A DNA stretch of 64,000 nucleotides from F22 sp963675625. GTDB taxonomy: Bacteria; Bacteroidota; Bacteroidia; Bacteroidales; Bacteroidaceae. The stretch is from contig OY776497.1 of the NCBI GenBank assembly GCA_963675625.1, positions 1,240,001 to 1,304,000 of the forward strand. Reading direction: 5' to 3'. Made by a program: the position numbers and the translations under genes. Below are positions 42,608 to 50,252 of this stretch, piece after piece. Numbering within the stretch: position 1 is the first letter of the stretch; each line of letters opens with the position of its first letter. The notes beneath the pieces were generated by a model. It had not been told where the DNA came from. It searched no databases and was given only the letters and a program-made list of their open reading frames with translations.

Positions 42608-44566
42608 ATGAGCGAAAATCAAGAAAACCCTAATAGCGACAGTTATTCGGCATCCAATATTACAGTCCTAGAGGGACTAGAAGCGGTGCGTAAACGTCCT
42701 GCTATGTATATCGGTGACATCAGTCTTAAAGGACTACATCACCTAGTATACGAGGTCGTAGACAACTCCATTGACGAAGCTTTGGCGGGCTACTGTGACC
42801 ACATTGATGTCACAATAAATCAAGATAATTCAATCACTGTAAAAGATAACGGTCGTGGTATCCCAGTAGATATGCACGAGAAAGAAGGTAAATCAGCTCT
42901 AGAAGTTGTTATGACCGTCCTTCACGCTGGAGGTAAGTTCGATAAGGGTTCTTACAAAGTATCTGGTGGTCTTCACGGTGTCGGTGTATCTTGTGTAAAT
43001 GCACTATCTACTAAATTAATCACACAGGTGGCTCGTGGAGGAAAATTATATCAACAAGAATATGCTTGTGGTCATCCTCAATATGACGTGCGTGAGATTG
43101 GTTCGGTAGACTATACAGGAACCAAGCAAACGTTTTGGCCTGACTTATCTATCTTCACAGAAAGCGTATATCGTTACGATATTCTTCAAGGCCGCCTACG
43201 CGAATTGGCTTATCTAAATGCTGGTATCCGCATCACTCTTACAGATGCACGCGAACAAGACGAAGAAGGCAACTATAAGTTTGAAGAATTCTATTCAGAA
43301 GATGGACTAAAAGAATTTGTCCAGTTTGTTGATAGTTCACGCGAACATCTTATTGAAGATGTCATCTATATCAATACAGAAAAGCAAGGCACTCCAGTAG
43401 AGGTCGCAATCATGTATAATACCTCATACAGTGAAAACATTCACTCGTATGTCAACAACATCAACACCATTGAGGGAGGTACCCACTTAGCTGGTTTCCG
43501 TCGTGCATTGACACGTACTTTGAAGAAGTATGCTGAAGAAAGCAAGATGCTAGACAAAGTCAAAGTGGAAATTTCAGGAGATGACTTCCGCGAAGGATTG
43601 ACTGCCATTATTTCTATCAAGGTAGCAGAACCTCAATTTGAGGGACAAACAAAAACTAAGCTTGGTAACAAAGAAGTTATTGGTGCTGTAGATCAAGCCG
43701 TAGGCGAAGCTCTTGCATACTATCTTGAAGAGCATCCTAAAGAAGCCAAGATGATTGTTGAGAAGGTGATTCTTGCTGCCAATGCTCGCCATGCAGCACG
43801 CAAAGCACGTGAAATGGTACAACGCAAATCGCCTATGGGTGGTGGTGGACTACCAGGAAAACTAGCTGACTGTTCAGACAAAGATCCAGACAAATGCGAA
43901 TTGTTCCTTGTCGAAGGGGATTCGGCCGGTGGATCAGCTAAGCAAGGACGTGACCGCATGTTTCAAGCAATCCTTCCACTTCGTGGTAAGATTTTGAATG
44001 TTGAGAAAGCACAATACCACAAGGCACTAGAAAGCGACGAAATTCGCAATATATACACTGCTCTTGGGGTTACTATTGGTACAGAAGATGATTCTAAAGA
44101 AGCCAATATCACCAAACTACGTTATAAAAAGATTGTTATCATGACCGATGCCGATGTCGATGGTTCTCACATCGACACATTGATTATGACATTCTTCTTC
44201 CGCTATATGCCACAACTTATCCAAAACGGATATTTGTACATTGCATCACCTCCATTGTATCTTTTACGCAAGGGTAAATATGAAGAATACTGCTGGAACG
44301 AGGAAGATCGTATACGATTTATCGAGGAATACGGAAAAGGTGATGAAAACGCTGTCCATATCCAACGATACAAAGGTCTTGGTGAGATGAACCCAGAACA
44401 ACTTTGGGAAACAACTATGGATCCATCTCGCCGCTTATTGAAGCAGGTATCTATTGAAAATGCAGCAGACGCTGACCACATTTTCTCAATGTTGATGGGT
44501 GAAGACGTGGCGCCACGTCGTGCATTTATCGAAGAGAATGCAACATATGCTAATATCGATGCATAA
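42608..44566 (+). CDS. gyrB: DNA gyrase subunit B
   Basis: 652 residues, the short Bacteroidetes form lacking the E. coli insertion. The GHKL ATPase domain opens with LEGLEAVRKRPAMYIGD, followed by NGRGIPVDMH and GGLHGVG. The TOPRIM domain has EGDSAGGSAKQGRD and the DADVDGSHI metal site. With GyrA it introduces negative supercoils using ATP; it is the target of aminocoumarins. It is transcribed toward the DnaA-box-like cluster that follows. Confidence 0.97.
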   Translation: MSENQENPNSDSYSASNITVLEGLEAVRKRPAMYIGDISLKGLHHLVYEVVDNSIDEALAGYCDHIDVTINQDNSITVKDNGRGIPVDMHEKEGKSALEVVMTVLHAGGKFDKGSYKVSGGLHGVGVSCVNALSTKLITQVARGGKLYQQEYACGHPQYDVREIGSVDYTGTKQTFWPDLSIFTESVYRYDILQGRLRELAYLNAGIRITLTDAREQDEEGNYKFEEFYSEDGLKEFVQFVDSSREHLIEDVIYINTEKQGTPVEVAIMYNTSYSENIHSYVNNINTIEGGTHLAGFRRALTRTLKKYAEESKMLDKVKVEISGDDFREGLTAIISIKVAEPQFEGQTKTKLGNKEVIGAVDQAVGEALAYYLEEHPKEAKMIVEKVILAANARHAARKAREMVQRKSPMGGGGLPGKLADCSDKDPDKCELFLVEGDSAGGSAKQGRDRMFQAILPLRGKILNVEKAQYHKALESDEIRNIYTALGVTIGTEDDSKEANITKLRYKKIVIMTDADVDGSHIDTLIMTFFFRYMPQLIQNGYLYIASPPLYLLRKGKYEEYCWNEEDRIRFIEEYGKGDENAVHIQRYKGLGEMNPEQLWETTMDPSRRLLKQVSIENAADADHIFSMLMGEDVAPRRAFIEENATYANIDA

Positions 44567-44617
44567 AGCAAAGAATATATTTTATCAATAAATCCATCCT
44601 CACATCTTACAACGAGG

Positions 44618-44652
44618 AAAGGGGCTGCAACATGAGTTGCAGCCCCTTTTTT
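44618..44652 (+). terminator. Rho-independent terminator of gyrB
   Basis: AAAGGGGCTGCAAC pairs perfectly with GTTGCAGCCCCTTT (14 bp, loop ATGA), followed by a T-run. Confidence 0.92.
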
Positions 44653-44781
44653 GTGCACAAGTGTGTTGTGCACACGGTTATACACCTAGTTGTACACATA
44701 TTTGTGCACTGAGATATGCAATATGCACAGACTTATACACAAAGTTGTGGACAACTACTAAATAGTAATTGTCCACAACTT
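44651..44781. other. Cluster of DnaA-box-like nonamers
   Basis: Within about 130 nt there are eight sites close to TTATCCACA: TTGTGCACA (44651 and 44666), TTATACACC (44678), TTGTACACA (44690), TTGTGCACT (44702), TTATACACA (44733, which fits TTWTNCACA exactly), and TTGTCCACA on the minus strand (44746-44754) and plus strand (44769-44777). The last two sit in an inverted repeat, AAGTTGTGGACAA and TTGTCCACAACTT (44742-44754 and 44769-44781). Possible DnaA-binding region; gene directions around it are convergent, which does not favour an origin. Confidence 0.5.
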
Positions 44782-44807
44782 ATCTTTTATACGGGATAGC
44801 TCAAATT

Positions 44808-45395
44808 CTAGATATACCCCTGTTCCTTAAGTTCTCTGGCCACATCAACCAATTCCTCATACCAACGTTCACCAAAACGGCGAATAAGCGCATCTTTGCA
44901 GCTTTCATAGATTGCTACACCCTTTTCACGCCCCAGTTTGCATGCTCCATCACATACAGACCAACGATGATAATTTAATGCCGTCAATTTATCTTGCCCT
45001 ACCGTTGACAAACGGATAGGATACAAGTGACAAGAAATAGGCTTCGGCCAGTCAATTTTACCTGCTCGGTACGCTTTCTCAATAGCACATAGGCAATTAC
45101 CATGATCGTCATAACAAGTAAAGACACAATCTTTACCGTTCACAATAGAGGTTACCCAGTCGCCATCATCATCAATATAGGCTACTCCTTGTTTATCGAT
45201 AATAGCTTGCGCTTCAGACGAAAGATCCTCCCAGATTACTGGGAGGACTTCCTTTAATTTGTCTATTTCATCGACCTCAAGTGGCGCCCCACTCTCTCCT
45301 TCGACACAGCAGATGCCCTTGCAAGCTTGAAAATCACACAAGAACTGTTGCTTAAAAATGTCTAGAGAGACGATGGTATCGTCAATTTGAATCAT
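44808..45395 (-). CDS. DUF3109 family cysteine-rich protein
   Basis: 195 residues. Conserved cysteines occur as C20, C25, C29-C30 (ACKGICC), then CVFTC, NCLCAIE and ISCHLYPIRLS, the pattern of DUF3109, relatives of the YkgJ zinc/iron-chelating family. A metal cluster is likely but its function is unknown. It begins 23 nt after gpmI ends and is probably transcribed with it. Confidence 0.82.
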   Translation of the reverse strand: MIQIDDTIVSLDIFKQQFLCDFQACKGICCVEGESGAPLEVDEIDKLKEVLPVIWEDLSSEAQAIIDKQGVAYIDDDGDWVTSIVNGKDCVFTCYDDHGNCLCAIEKAYRAGKIDWPKPISCHLYPIRLSTVGQDKLTALNYHRWSVCDGACKLGREKGVAIYESCKDALIRRFGERWYEELVDVARELKEQGYI

Positions 45396-45418
45396 ATACT
45401 ATTTTGCTTTACTAAGGA

Positions 45419-46936
45419 TTAGAACAATTGCTTACCAGTCATTTCTGCTGGTACATCCATGCCCATAATCTTCAATAGAGATGGTGCAACGTCTGCTAGT
45501 ACGCCATCTTCAACCTTAGCTTCTTTATTTTCAGTTACATATACAAATGGAACTGGGTTTAGAGAGTGCGCTGTATTTACAGAACCATCTTCATTTAGAG
45601 CGTTATCAGCATTACCATGATCGGCGATGATGATGACCTCATAACCAGTTTGCTTAGCAGCTTCTACAGTATCTTTCACACATTCATCGATAGTCTTCAC
45701 AGCCTTTTCTATAGCTTCATAGATACCAGTGTGTCCCACCATATCTCCATTAGCATAGTTGACTACGATAAAATCATACTTATCTTCCTTGATTGCATCG
45801 ACCAATTTATCTTTCACTTCAAATGCGCTCATTTCTGGCTGCAAGTCATAAGTAGCCACCTTAGGAGATTTGACCAATATACGATCTTCACCTTCATAAG
45901 CACTTTCGCGGCCACCATTGAAGAAGAAAGTAACGTGTGCATACTTTTCTGTTTCAGCAATATGCAATTGTGTCTTACCTTGTGCAGCAAGGTATTCACC
46001 CAATGTATTTTGTACATTCTGCTTGTCAAACAAGATGTGCACATCCTTGTATGAAGGATCATATGGAGTCATGCAATAGAATTGGATATCCTTGATAGTT
46101 TCCATATCATGCTCAGGCATATCTTGTTGAGATAGTACCACAGTAAGTTCTTTAGCACGGTCATTACGATAGTTGAAGAAAATAACAACATCTCCTTCTT
46201 TAATCGTACCATCTTCTGCACTAGTGATTGGTTTTACGAATTCGTCTGTAACATCTGCATCGTAACTCGCTTGCATAGCTGTTGCCATATCAGAAGCTTC
46301 AGTACCAATACCTTTTACGATAAGGTCGTATGCTTCTTTGACACGCTCCCAACGCTTATCACGGTCCATTGCATAGTAACGTCCCACGATAGATGCAATA
46401 GCAGCATGCGTTTGACTTTGCTTAGCGCAATGTGCAGTAAGTTGCTCAATAAATCCCTTACCACTACGTGGGTCAGTATCACGACCATCCATAAAACAAT
46501 GGATAAACGCATTGTTTACTTTGTATGTATTGGCAATTTCGATCAATTTGAATAGGTGATCAAAAGAAGAGTGTACACCACCATTTGAAGTCAATCCCAT
46601 CAAGTGTACGTTTTTGCCATTATCTTTAGCATACGTAAATGCATTGACTATTTCAGGATTTTCAAGGATACTTCCATCTTTACAAGCGTTGTTGATTTTC
46701 ACAAGATCTTGATATACAATACGGCCTGCACCAATATTCAAGTGACCTACTTCAGAGTTTCCCATCTGTCCATCAGGTAGACCAACGTTTTCACCTGAAG
46801 CAGCAAGTTGTGAATGTGGATACTCAGCAAGCAAACTATCCCAATATGGGGTCGGTGTGTTATAGATCACATCTGATTTGCTTTTGTTACCGATTCCCCA
46901 ACCATCGAGAATCATCAATAATGCTTTTTTGCTCAT
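45419..46936 (-). CDS. gpmI: 2,3-bisphosphoglycerate-independent phosphoglycerate mutase
   Basis: 505 residues. Metal and catalytic motifs of the alkaline-phosphatase-like family are present: LMILDGWGIG at the N-terminus, the phosphoserine site S61 in GQMGNSEVGH, the segment FMDGRDTDPRSG, and the later DHGNAD. It interconverts 3- and 2-phosphoglycerate in glycolysis, usually with manganese. It is transcribed away from rnhB after a 349-nt gap that holds its promoter. Confidence 0.96.
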   Translation of the reverse strand: MSKKALLMILDGWGIGNKSKSDVIYNTPTPYWDSLLAEYPHSQLAASGENVGLPDGQMGNSEVGHLNIGAGRIVYQDLVKINNACKDGSILENPEIVNAFTYAKDNGKNVHLMGLTSNGGVHSSFDHLFKLIEIANTYKVNNAFIHCFMDGRDTDPRSGKGFIEQLTAHCAKQSQTHAAIASIVGRYYAMDRDKRWERVKEAYDLIVKGIGTEASDMATAMQASYDADVTDEFVKPITSAEDGTIKEGDVVIFFNYRNDRAKELTVVLSQQDMPEHDMETIKDIQFYCMTPYDPSYKDVHILFDKQNVQNTLGEYLAAQGKTQLHIAETEKYAHVTFFFNGGRESAYEGEDRILVKSPKVATYDLQPEMSAFEVKDKLVDAIKEDKYDFIVVNYANGDMVGHTGIYEAIEKAVKTIDECVKDTVEAAKQTGYEVIIIADHGNADNALNEDGSVNTAHSLNPVPFVYVTENKEAKVEDGVLADVAPSLLKIMGMDVPAEMTGKQLF

Positions 46937-47062
46937 CTTTCTACTATATTTAAATAATTATTTTTAGTCTAACACCTAAGTTTGCAGGACAAATCCTTGT
47001 CTATATTTTCTTACAGCAAAGGACTTAGGTAGGGCAGCAAGTCACACTCCTGTCCATCGTTG

Positions 47063-47070
47063 CAAAGATA
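47063..47070 (-). promoter_or_regulatory. Putative -7 element of gpmI
   Basis: TATCTTTG on the minus strand fits TAnnTTTG. It would give a leader of about 120 nt before the gpmI ATG. No -33 match was found. Confidence 0.45.
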
Positions 47071-47190
47071 CAAAAAAAGCACCGCATAGGGTGCATATTC
47101 GTGTAAATTAAAAGGCAATGCTTTGCGCATAGTATATAAATAAAATAAAGATAAGCTTCTAATATCTTACGCAAAGGCTAGCGATCCTCG

Positions 47191-47250
47191 ATTCAATGGT
47201 TTGGTCCCATCGATTCAAACGATTGAATCGATGGGACCAAACCATTGAAT
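47191..47250. repeat. Perfect 28-bp inverted repeat with 4-nt loop
   Basis: Arms at 47191-47218 and 47223-47250 are exact complements, loop ACGA. It lies 36 nt past the rnhB stop codon. No T-run follows on either strand. The arm contains ATTCAATGGTTTGG and GATTCAA. Confidence 0.85.
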
Positions 47251-47285
47251 CTACAGCCAGATAGTAAGGCAACACCTCTTTCGAC

Positions 47286-47894
47286 CTAGAAGGGAATACT
47301 TTGCTCTATATATTCAGGCGGTAAAAGTCTAAAGGAACGACGATGGTGCGGAGTCACTCCATATGCTTTAATGGCAGCTCGATGCGCCTTAGTAGGATAC
47401 CCCGCATTTTGCCCCCAACCATATTGAGGATAATCCTTGGCAATCCCTTTCATATAGTCATCTCTATAGGTTTTGGCCAAAATAGAAGCCGCCGCAATAG
47501 GCGCTAATTTTCCATCACCTTTCACCACTGTGGTATGCTTAATATTGGGATAATCATAAAATCTATTCCCATCTATAAGCAAATGCTCTGGACGTGTTTT
47601 CAACTGATCGACCGCACGATGCATGGCCAAAATAGAAGCTCTAAGGATATTGATTTGATCAATTTCTTCGGCCGATACCACGCCCACGGCCCATGCTACA
47701 GCTTCTTGTTCGATGACCTCACGAAGGGCATATCTATCCTTCTCTTTAATCTGTTTAGAGTCGTTGAGCAGATCATTGTGAAAGTCATCGGGTAAAATAA
47801 CGGCTGCCGCATACACGGGACCAGCCAAACAGCCTCGTCCAGCCTCATCGCAACCAGCCTCAATTTGGTCTGCATGTAGATGTAATGCTAACAT
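47286..47894 (-). CDS. rnhB: Ribonuclease HII
   Basis: 202 residues. The catalytic start motif GCDEAGRGCLAGPV (D16, E17) is diagnostic, and the segment VVKGDGKLAPIAAASILAKTYRD and HRRSF near the C-terminus agree. It cleaves the RNA of RNA-DNA hybrids and initiates removal of misincorporated ribonucleotides. It begins only 9 nt after the secreted NUC nuclease gene, so the two are probably co-transcribed. Confidence 0.95.
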   Translation of the reverse strand: MLALHLHADQIEAGCDEAGRGCLAGPVYAAAVILPDDFHNDLLNDSKQIKEKDRYALREVIEQEAVAWAVGVVSAEEIDQINILRASILAMHRAVDQLKTRPEHLLIDGNRFYDYPNIKHTTVVKGDGKLAPIAAASILAKTYRDDYMKGIAKDYPQYGWGQNAGYPTKAHRAAIKAYGVTPHHRRSFRLLPPEYIEQSIPF

Positions 47895-47903
47895 AATCGT
47901 TTT

Positions 47904-48845
47904 TTATTGTACCACTCCTCTCCAATCGTCTAAGTCATATTTTGCTTCGACGACATCTTCGATATTATCAGGCAGATTATAAAAGAAATCTAAACCTGTC
48001 AATGCTTCTATTTCATCGACCGAACGGCAATCTGAAGCCTGCACTGGACCAGACAATGCTTCATGTTTAAACCACATACCTAAAGCACGGTAGGTCACTT
48101 TATTGGACAAAGCATTATCATGGAAACGCTTCAAAAAGACCTTGTAAAAATACTTGGGACGAGCGATCTGTTTATTGTCATTGCCATTGGTAATGTATTG
48201 TATATCTTCACTACCTCCTACTGTCTGCAATACTGGACCAGTAACCACATATAAAGTATCTACCGTAGCCGTTGATACTCCTCCATTACGCCATGCACGT
48301 TCAAGCATTTCAGCCTCTACCCATCGCTCGGCATTGAAACTGTTCAACTGTGGAGACATATTGGTATAATAAAATGTTTGTTCATTGGCATCACGGCTAC
48401 AGGTACGAGAAGCAGAAGAGATCATGTGACCACGATCGTGCCCATTACTCATTCCCTGTTCTAGATCAGCTTGTTCTGCACTAGTAAATGAGGGATCGGC
48501 TTGCCACGCATTCGTGCGAGCTTGAGGACCGATATATACATTGTGCATCGGATAAGCAACATACATTGGTAGGCGCTGACTCATGTCATAACAAACAGTA
48601 TAGTTGCGAATTGGCGTACCTTTGGCCGAAGTCGTATGATGTGTAACAGTGCGTGTATGGGTAGTAAATCCTTGCGATGTACCACGCACCAACTCAAGAC
48701 AACTCGATAATGTATTTTCAGTAACAGTGACTGAACCAATATGGTTACTTGCTGAAGGTTCGTCGCTACCACTACCACCACAACTGGTGAATGTTATCAA
48801 AGAAAAAGCGCAAACACTTAAGATTGCTTTATGGAAACCTGTCAT
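47904..48845 (-). CDS. Lipoprotein DNA/RNA non-specific endonuclease (NUC type)
   Basis: 313 residues. A lipoprotein signal ends in TSC (C22) followed by GGSGSDEP. The NUC (ENDO3c-like beta-beta-alpha-metal) nuclease domain occupies about 70-305, with the catalytic DRGH motif at 137-140 and the downstream segment NEQTFYYTNMSPQLNSFN providing the metal-binding Asn. Such enzymes cut both DNA and RNA. It is likely periplasmic or surface-anchored. Its NUC domain is similar to that of the fusion protein at 50253-52598. It lies 9 nt before rnhB. Confidence 0.88.
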   Translation of the reverse strand: MTGFHKAILSVCAFSLITFTSCGGSGSDEPSASNHIGSVTVTENTLSSCLELVRGTSQGFTTHTRTVTHHTTSAKGTPIRNYTVCYDMSQRLPMYVAYPMHNVYIGPQARTNAWQADPSFTSAEQADLEQGMSNGHDRGHMISSASRTCSRDANEQTFYYTNMSPQLNSFNAERWVEAEMLERAWRNGGVSTATVDTLYVVTGPVLQTVGGSEDIQYITNGNDNKQIARPKYFYKVFLKRFHDNALSNKVTYRALGMWFKHEALSGPVQASDCRSVDEIEALTGLDFFYNLPDNIEDVVEAKYDLDDWRGVVQ

Positions 48846-48978
48846 AAAATCTAATTCTATATTAATGAAATAATGCTAGTGGATGCAAAAGTACAGAAAA
48901 GTCCTTGCGTGCACAAATGCATAATACTAATATAGTCTAAGAAACGAATCAATAAGCACAGGTAAGGCTTTAAAACAA

Positions 48979-49012
48979 TGAGAGCATGTCAAAAAACTTT
49001 GACACGCCCTCA
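48979..49012 (-). terminator. Terminator of the EEP-family gene
   Basis: On the minus strand TGAGGGCGTGTCAAA pairs with TTTGACATGCTCTCA (15 positions, two G-U pairs that are C-A mismatches on the other strand), so the structure is built for minus-strand RNA. It is followed by TTGTTTT and lies 36 nt past the stop codon. Confidence 0.75.
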
Positions 49013-49047
49013 TACTAGCATATATAAAATCTTTCTAATCTGAAATC

Positions 49048-50133
49048 TTATTTATCCTCTACTTTCAAATGAATATACACTGGCAAGTGGTCAGAATATC
49101 CATTCAAGAAGTTTGTACCACTCCATGTACGTAGAGGATATCCTTTATATTGACCACGTGGAGTCATCATAAAACGTTTTTTGAAGATATATCCATAATA
49201 TCCTTGCTTAGATGGAATGATCTTCAATGTACCAGCTTTGGCATTGACTAGGTTATTGCTAACAATAATATTGTCAAATAGATTCCAGTTGCCTCTATAA
49301 CACAATGTACCATATCCATCTTTATGAATTTGGAAGAATGGGTTAAACAAACCTTCGGCTGGTAAAGAAGTAGGATTACCTGCAGCACCCAACACGACAG
49401 AGATAGACTTGTCACGTGGATCGTCATTCAAGTCACCCATGATCACGACCTTAGTAGCAGGTTCATTAACGGCCAATGAGTCAACAATATGACGTACCAC
49501 AGCAGCTGCAGCTTCGCGACTAGGACTAGACTTTACTGCACCGCCATAGCGTGATGGCCAGTGGTTGCACATAAAGAAGACTTTCTCACCATCCATTTTT
49601 CCCCACATAGCTAATATATCACGAGTTAAATAAGGAATCGTATCACCTGTTTCAGGATTCACTCGATTGGACACTAGATGCACTGCAAATGGGCGACTTC
49701 CTTGCATTTCAAAACGGTCTGGGCGATAGAAAAAAGCACAGTCGATACCACGACGATCTGGTGAATCATAATGAGCAATTTGATAATTAGTCTTTTTGGC
49801 TAATTTAGGCTGAGCAAGTAAATCTTCTAGCACCCCACGATTTTCAATTTCAGAAACCCCAATTACAGTTGGAAAGTTATGGTTTGTGGTAGCCACTCCC
49901 AAAATAACTCGTTCTAAGTTATGAAGTTTTTTTGTATATTTTGCTGTATTCCAATGTTTTGGACTCGTAGGGGTAAACTCACTATCGTTCACATGAGGTG
50001 TGTCGATTGTATCAAAAAGGTTCTCACAATTGTAGAACATCACGGTGTGTACCTTATGTTTGACTTGTGCACTTACTGTAGTAGCAAGTCCTAACATCAA
50101 AAAACATGCGGTAAAGAATGTCTTCTTAGTCAT
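49048..50133 (-). CDS. Secreted endonuclease/exonuclease/phosphatase-family protein
   Basis: 361 residues with a signal peptide (KKTFFTACFLMLGLATTVSA, cleaved before about Q23). The EEP fold carries FYNCENLFD, the metal glutamate in VSEIENRG, DRRGIDCAFFY, the catalytic MGDLNDDPRD and the C-terminal SDHLPVY. The family includes DNase I-type nucleases and phosphodiesterases or phosphatases, so it probably acts on nucleic acid or phosphate esters outside the inner membrane. No lipobox is present. It stands between two NUC-nuclease genes. Confidence 0.85.
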   Translation of the reverse strand: MTKKTFFTACFLMLGLATTVSAQVKHKVHTVMFYNCENLFDTIDTPHVNDSEFTPTSPKHWNTAKYTKKLHNLERVILGVATTNHNFPTVIGVSEIENRGVLEDLLAQPKLAKKTNYQIAHYDSPDRRGIDCAFFYRPDRFEMQGSRPFAVHLVSNRVNPETGDTIPYLTRDILAMWGKMDGEKVFFMCNHWPSRYGGAVKSSPSREAAAAVVRHIVDSLAVNEPATKVVIMGDLNDDPRDKSISVVLGAAGNPTSLPAEGLFNPFFQIHKDGYGTLCYRGNWNLFDNIIVSNNLVNAKAGTLKIIPSKQGYYGYIFKKRFMMTPRGQYKGYPLRTWSGTNFLNGYSDHLPVYIHLKVEDK

Positions 50134-50176
50134 AATCGATTGTATTAAATTGATTTTATCTGTAAAACGATTAAAA

Positions 50177-50217
50177 CTTGCAGTAGTCTGATCCTCTCGG
50201 ATACAGTCTACTGCAAG
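50177..50217 (-). terminator. Hairpin after the fusion nuclease gene
   Basis: CTTGCAGTAG and CTACTGCAAG form the outer stem, with an inner ATCC/GGAT pairing and small mismatches. On the minus strand it is followed by TTTTAATCGTTTT. Confidence 0.65.
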
Positions 50218-50252
50218 CAGTCTTAATTATTAATTCGAAGCATATAGGTATG

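Larger units (their letters stand above)
46937..47285. other. Intergenic region between rnhB and gpmI
   Basis: 349 nt without a gene. It contains a -7-like box for gpmI at 47063-47070, an imperfect hairpin in the gpmI leader (about 46974-47035, CCTAAG with CTTAGG ends), and the perfect 28-bp inverted repeat at 47191-47250. Confidence 0.6.

Noticed and set aside
44651..44781. Confident call of the chromosome replication origin
   Set aside because: Box matches are mostly one mismatch away from consensus, dnaA is not in the window, and genes on both sides point toward the site. Reported only as a cluster worth checking.
45617..46054. 145-residue plus-strand ORF inside gpmI
   Set aside because: It is antisense to a conserved enzyme gene and has no signal of its own; a frame shadow.
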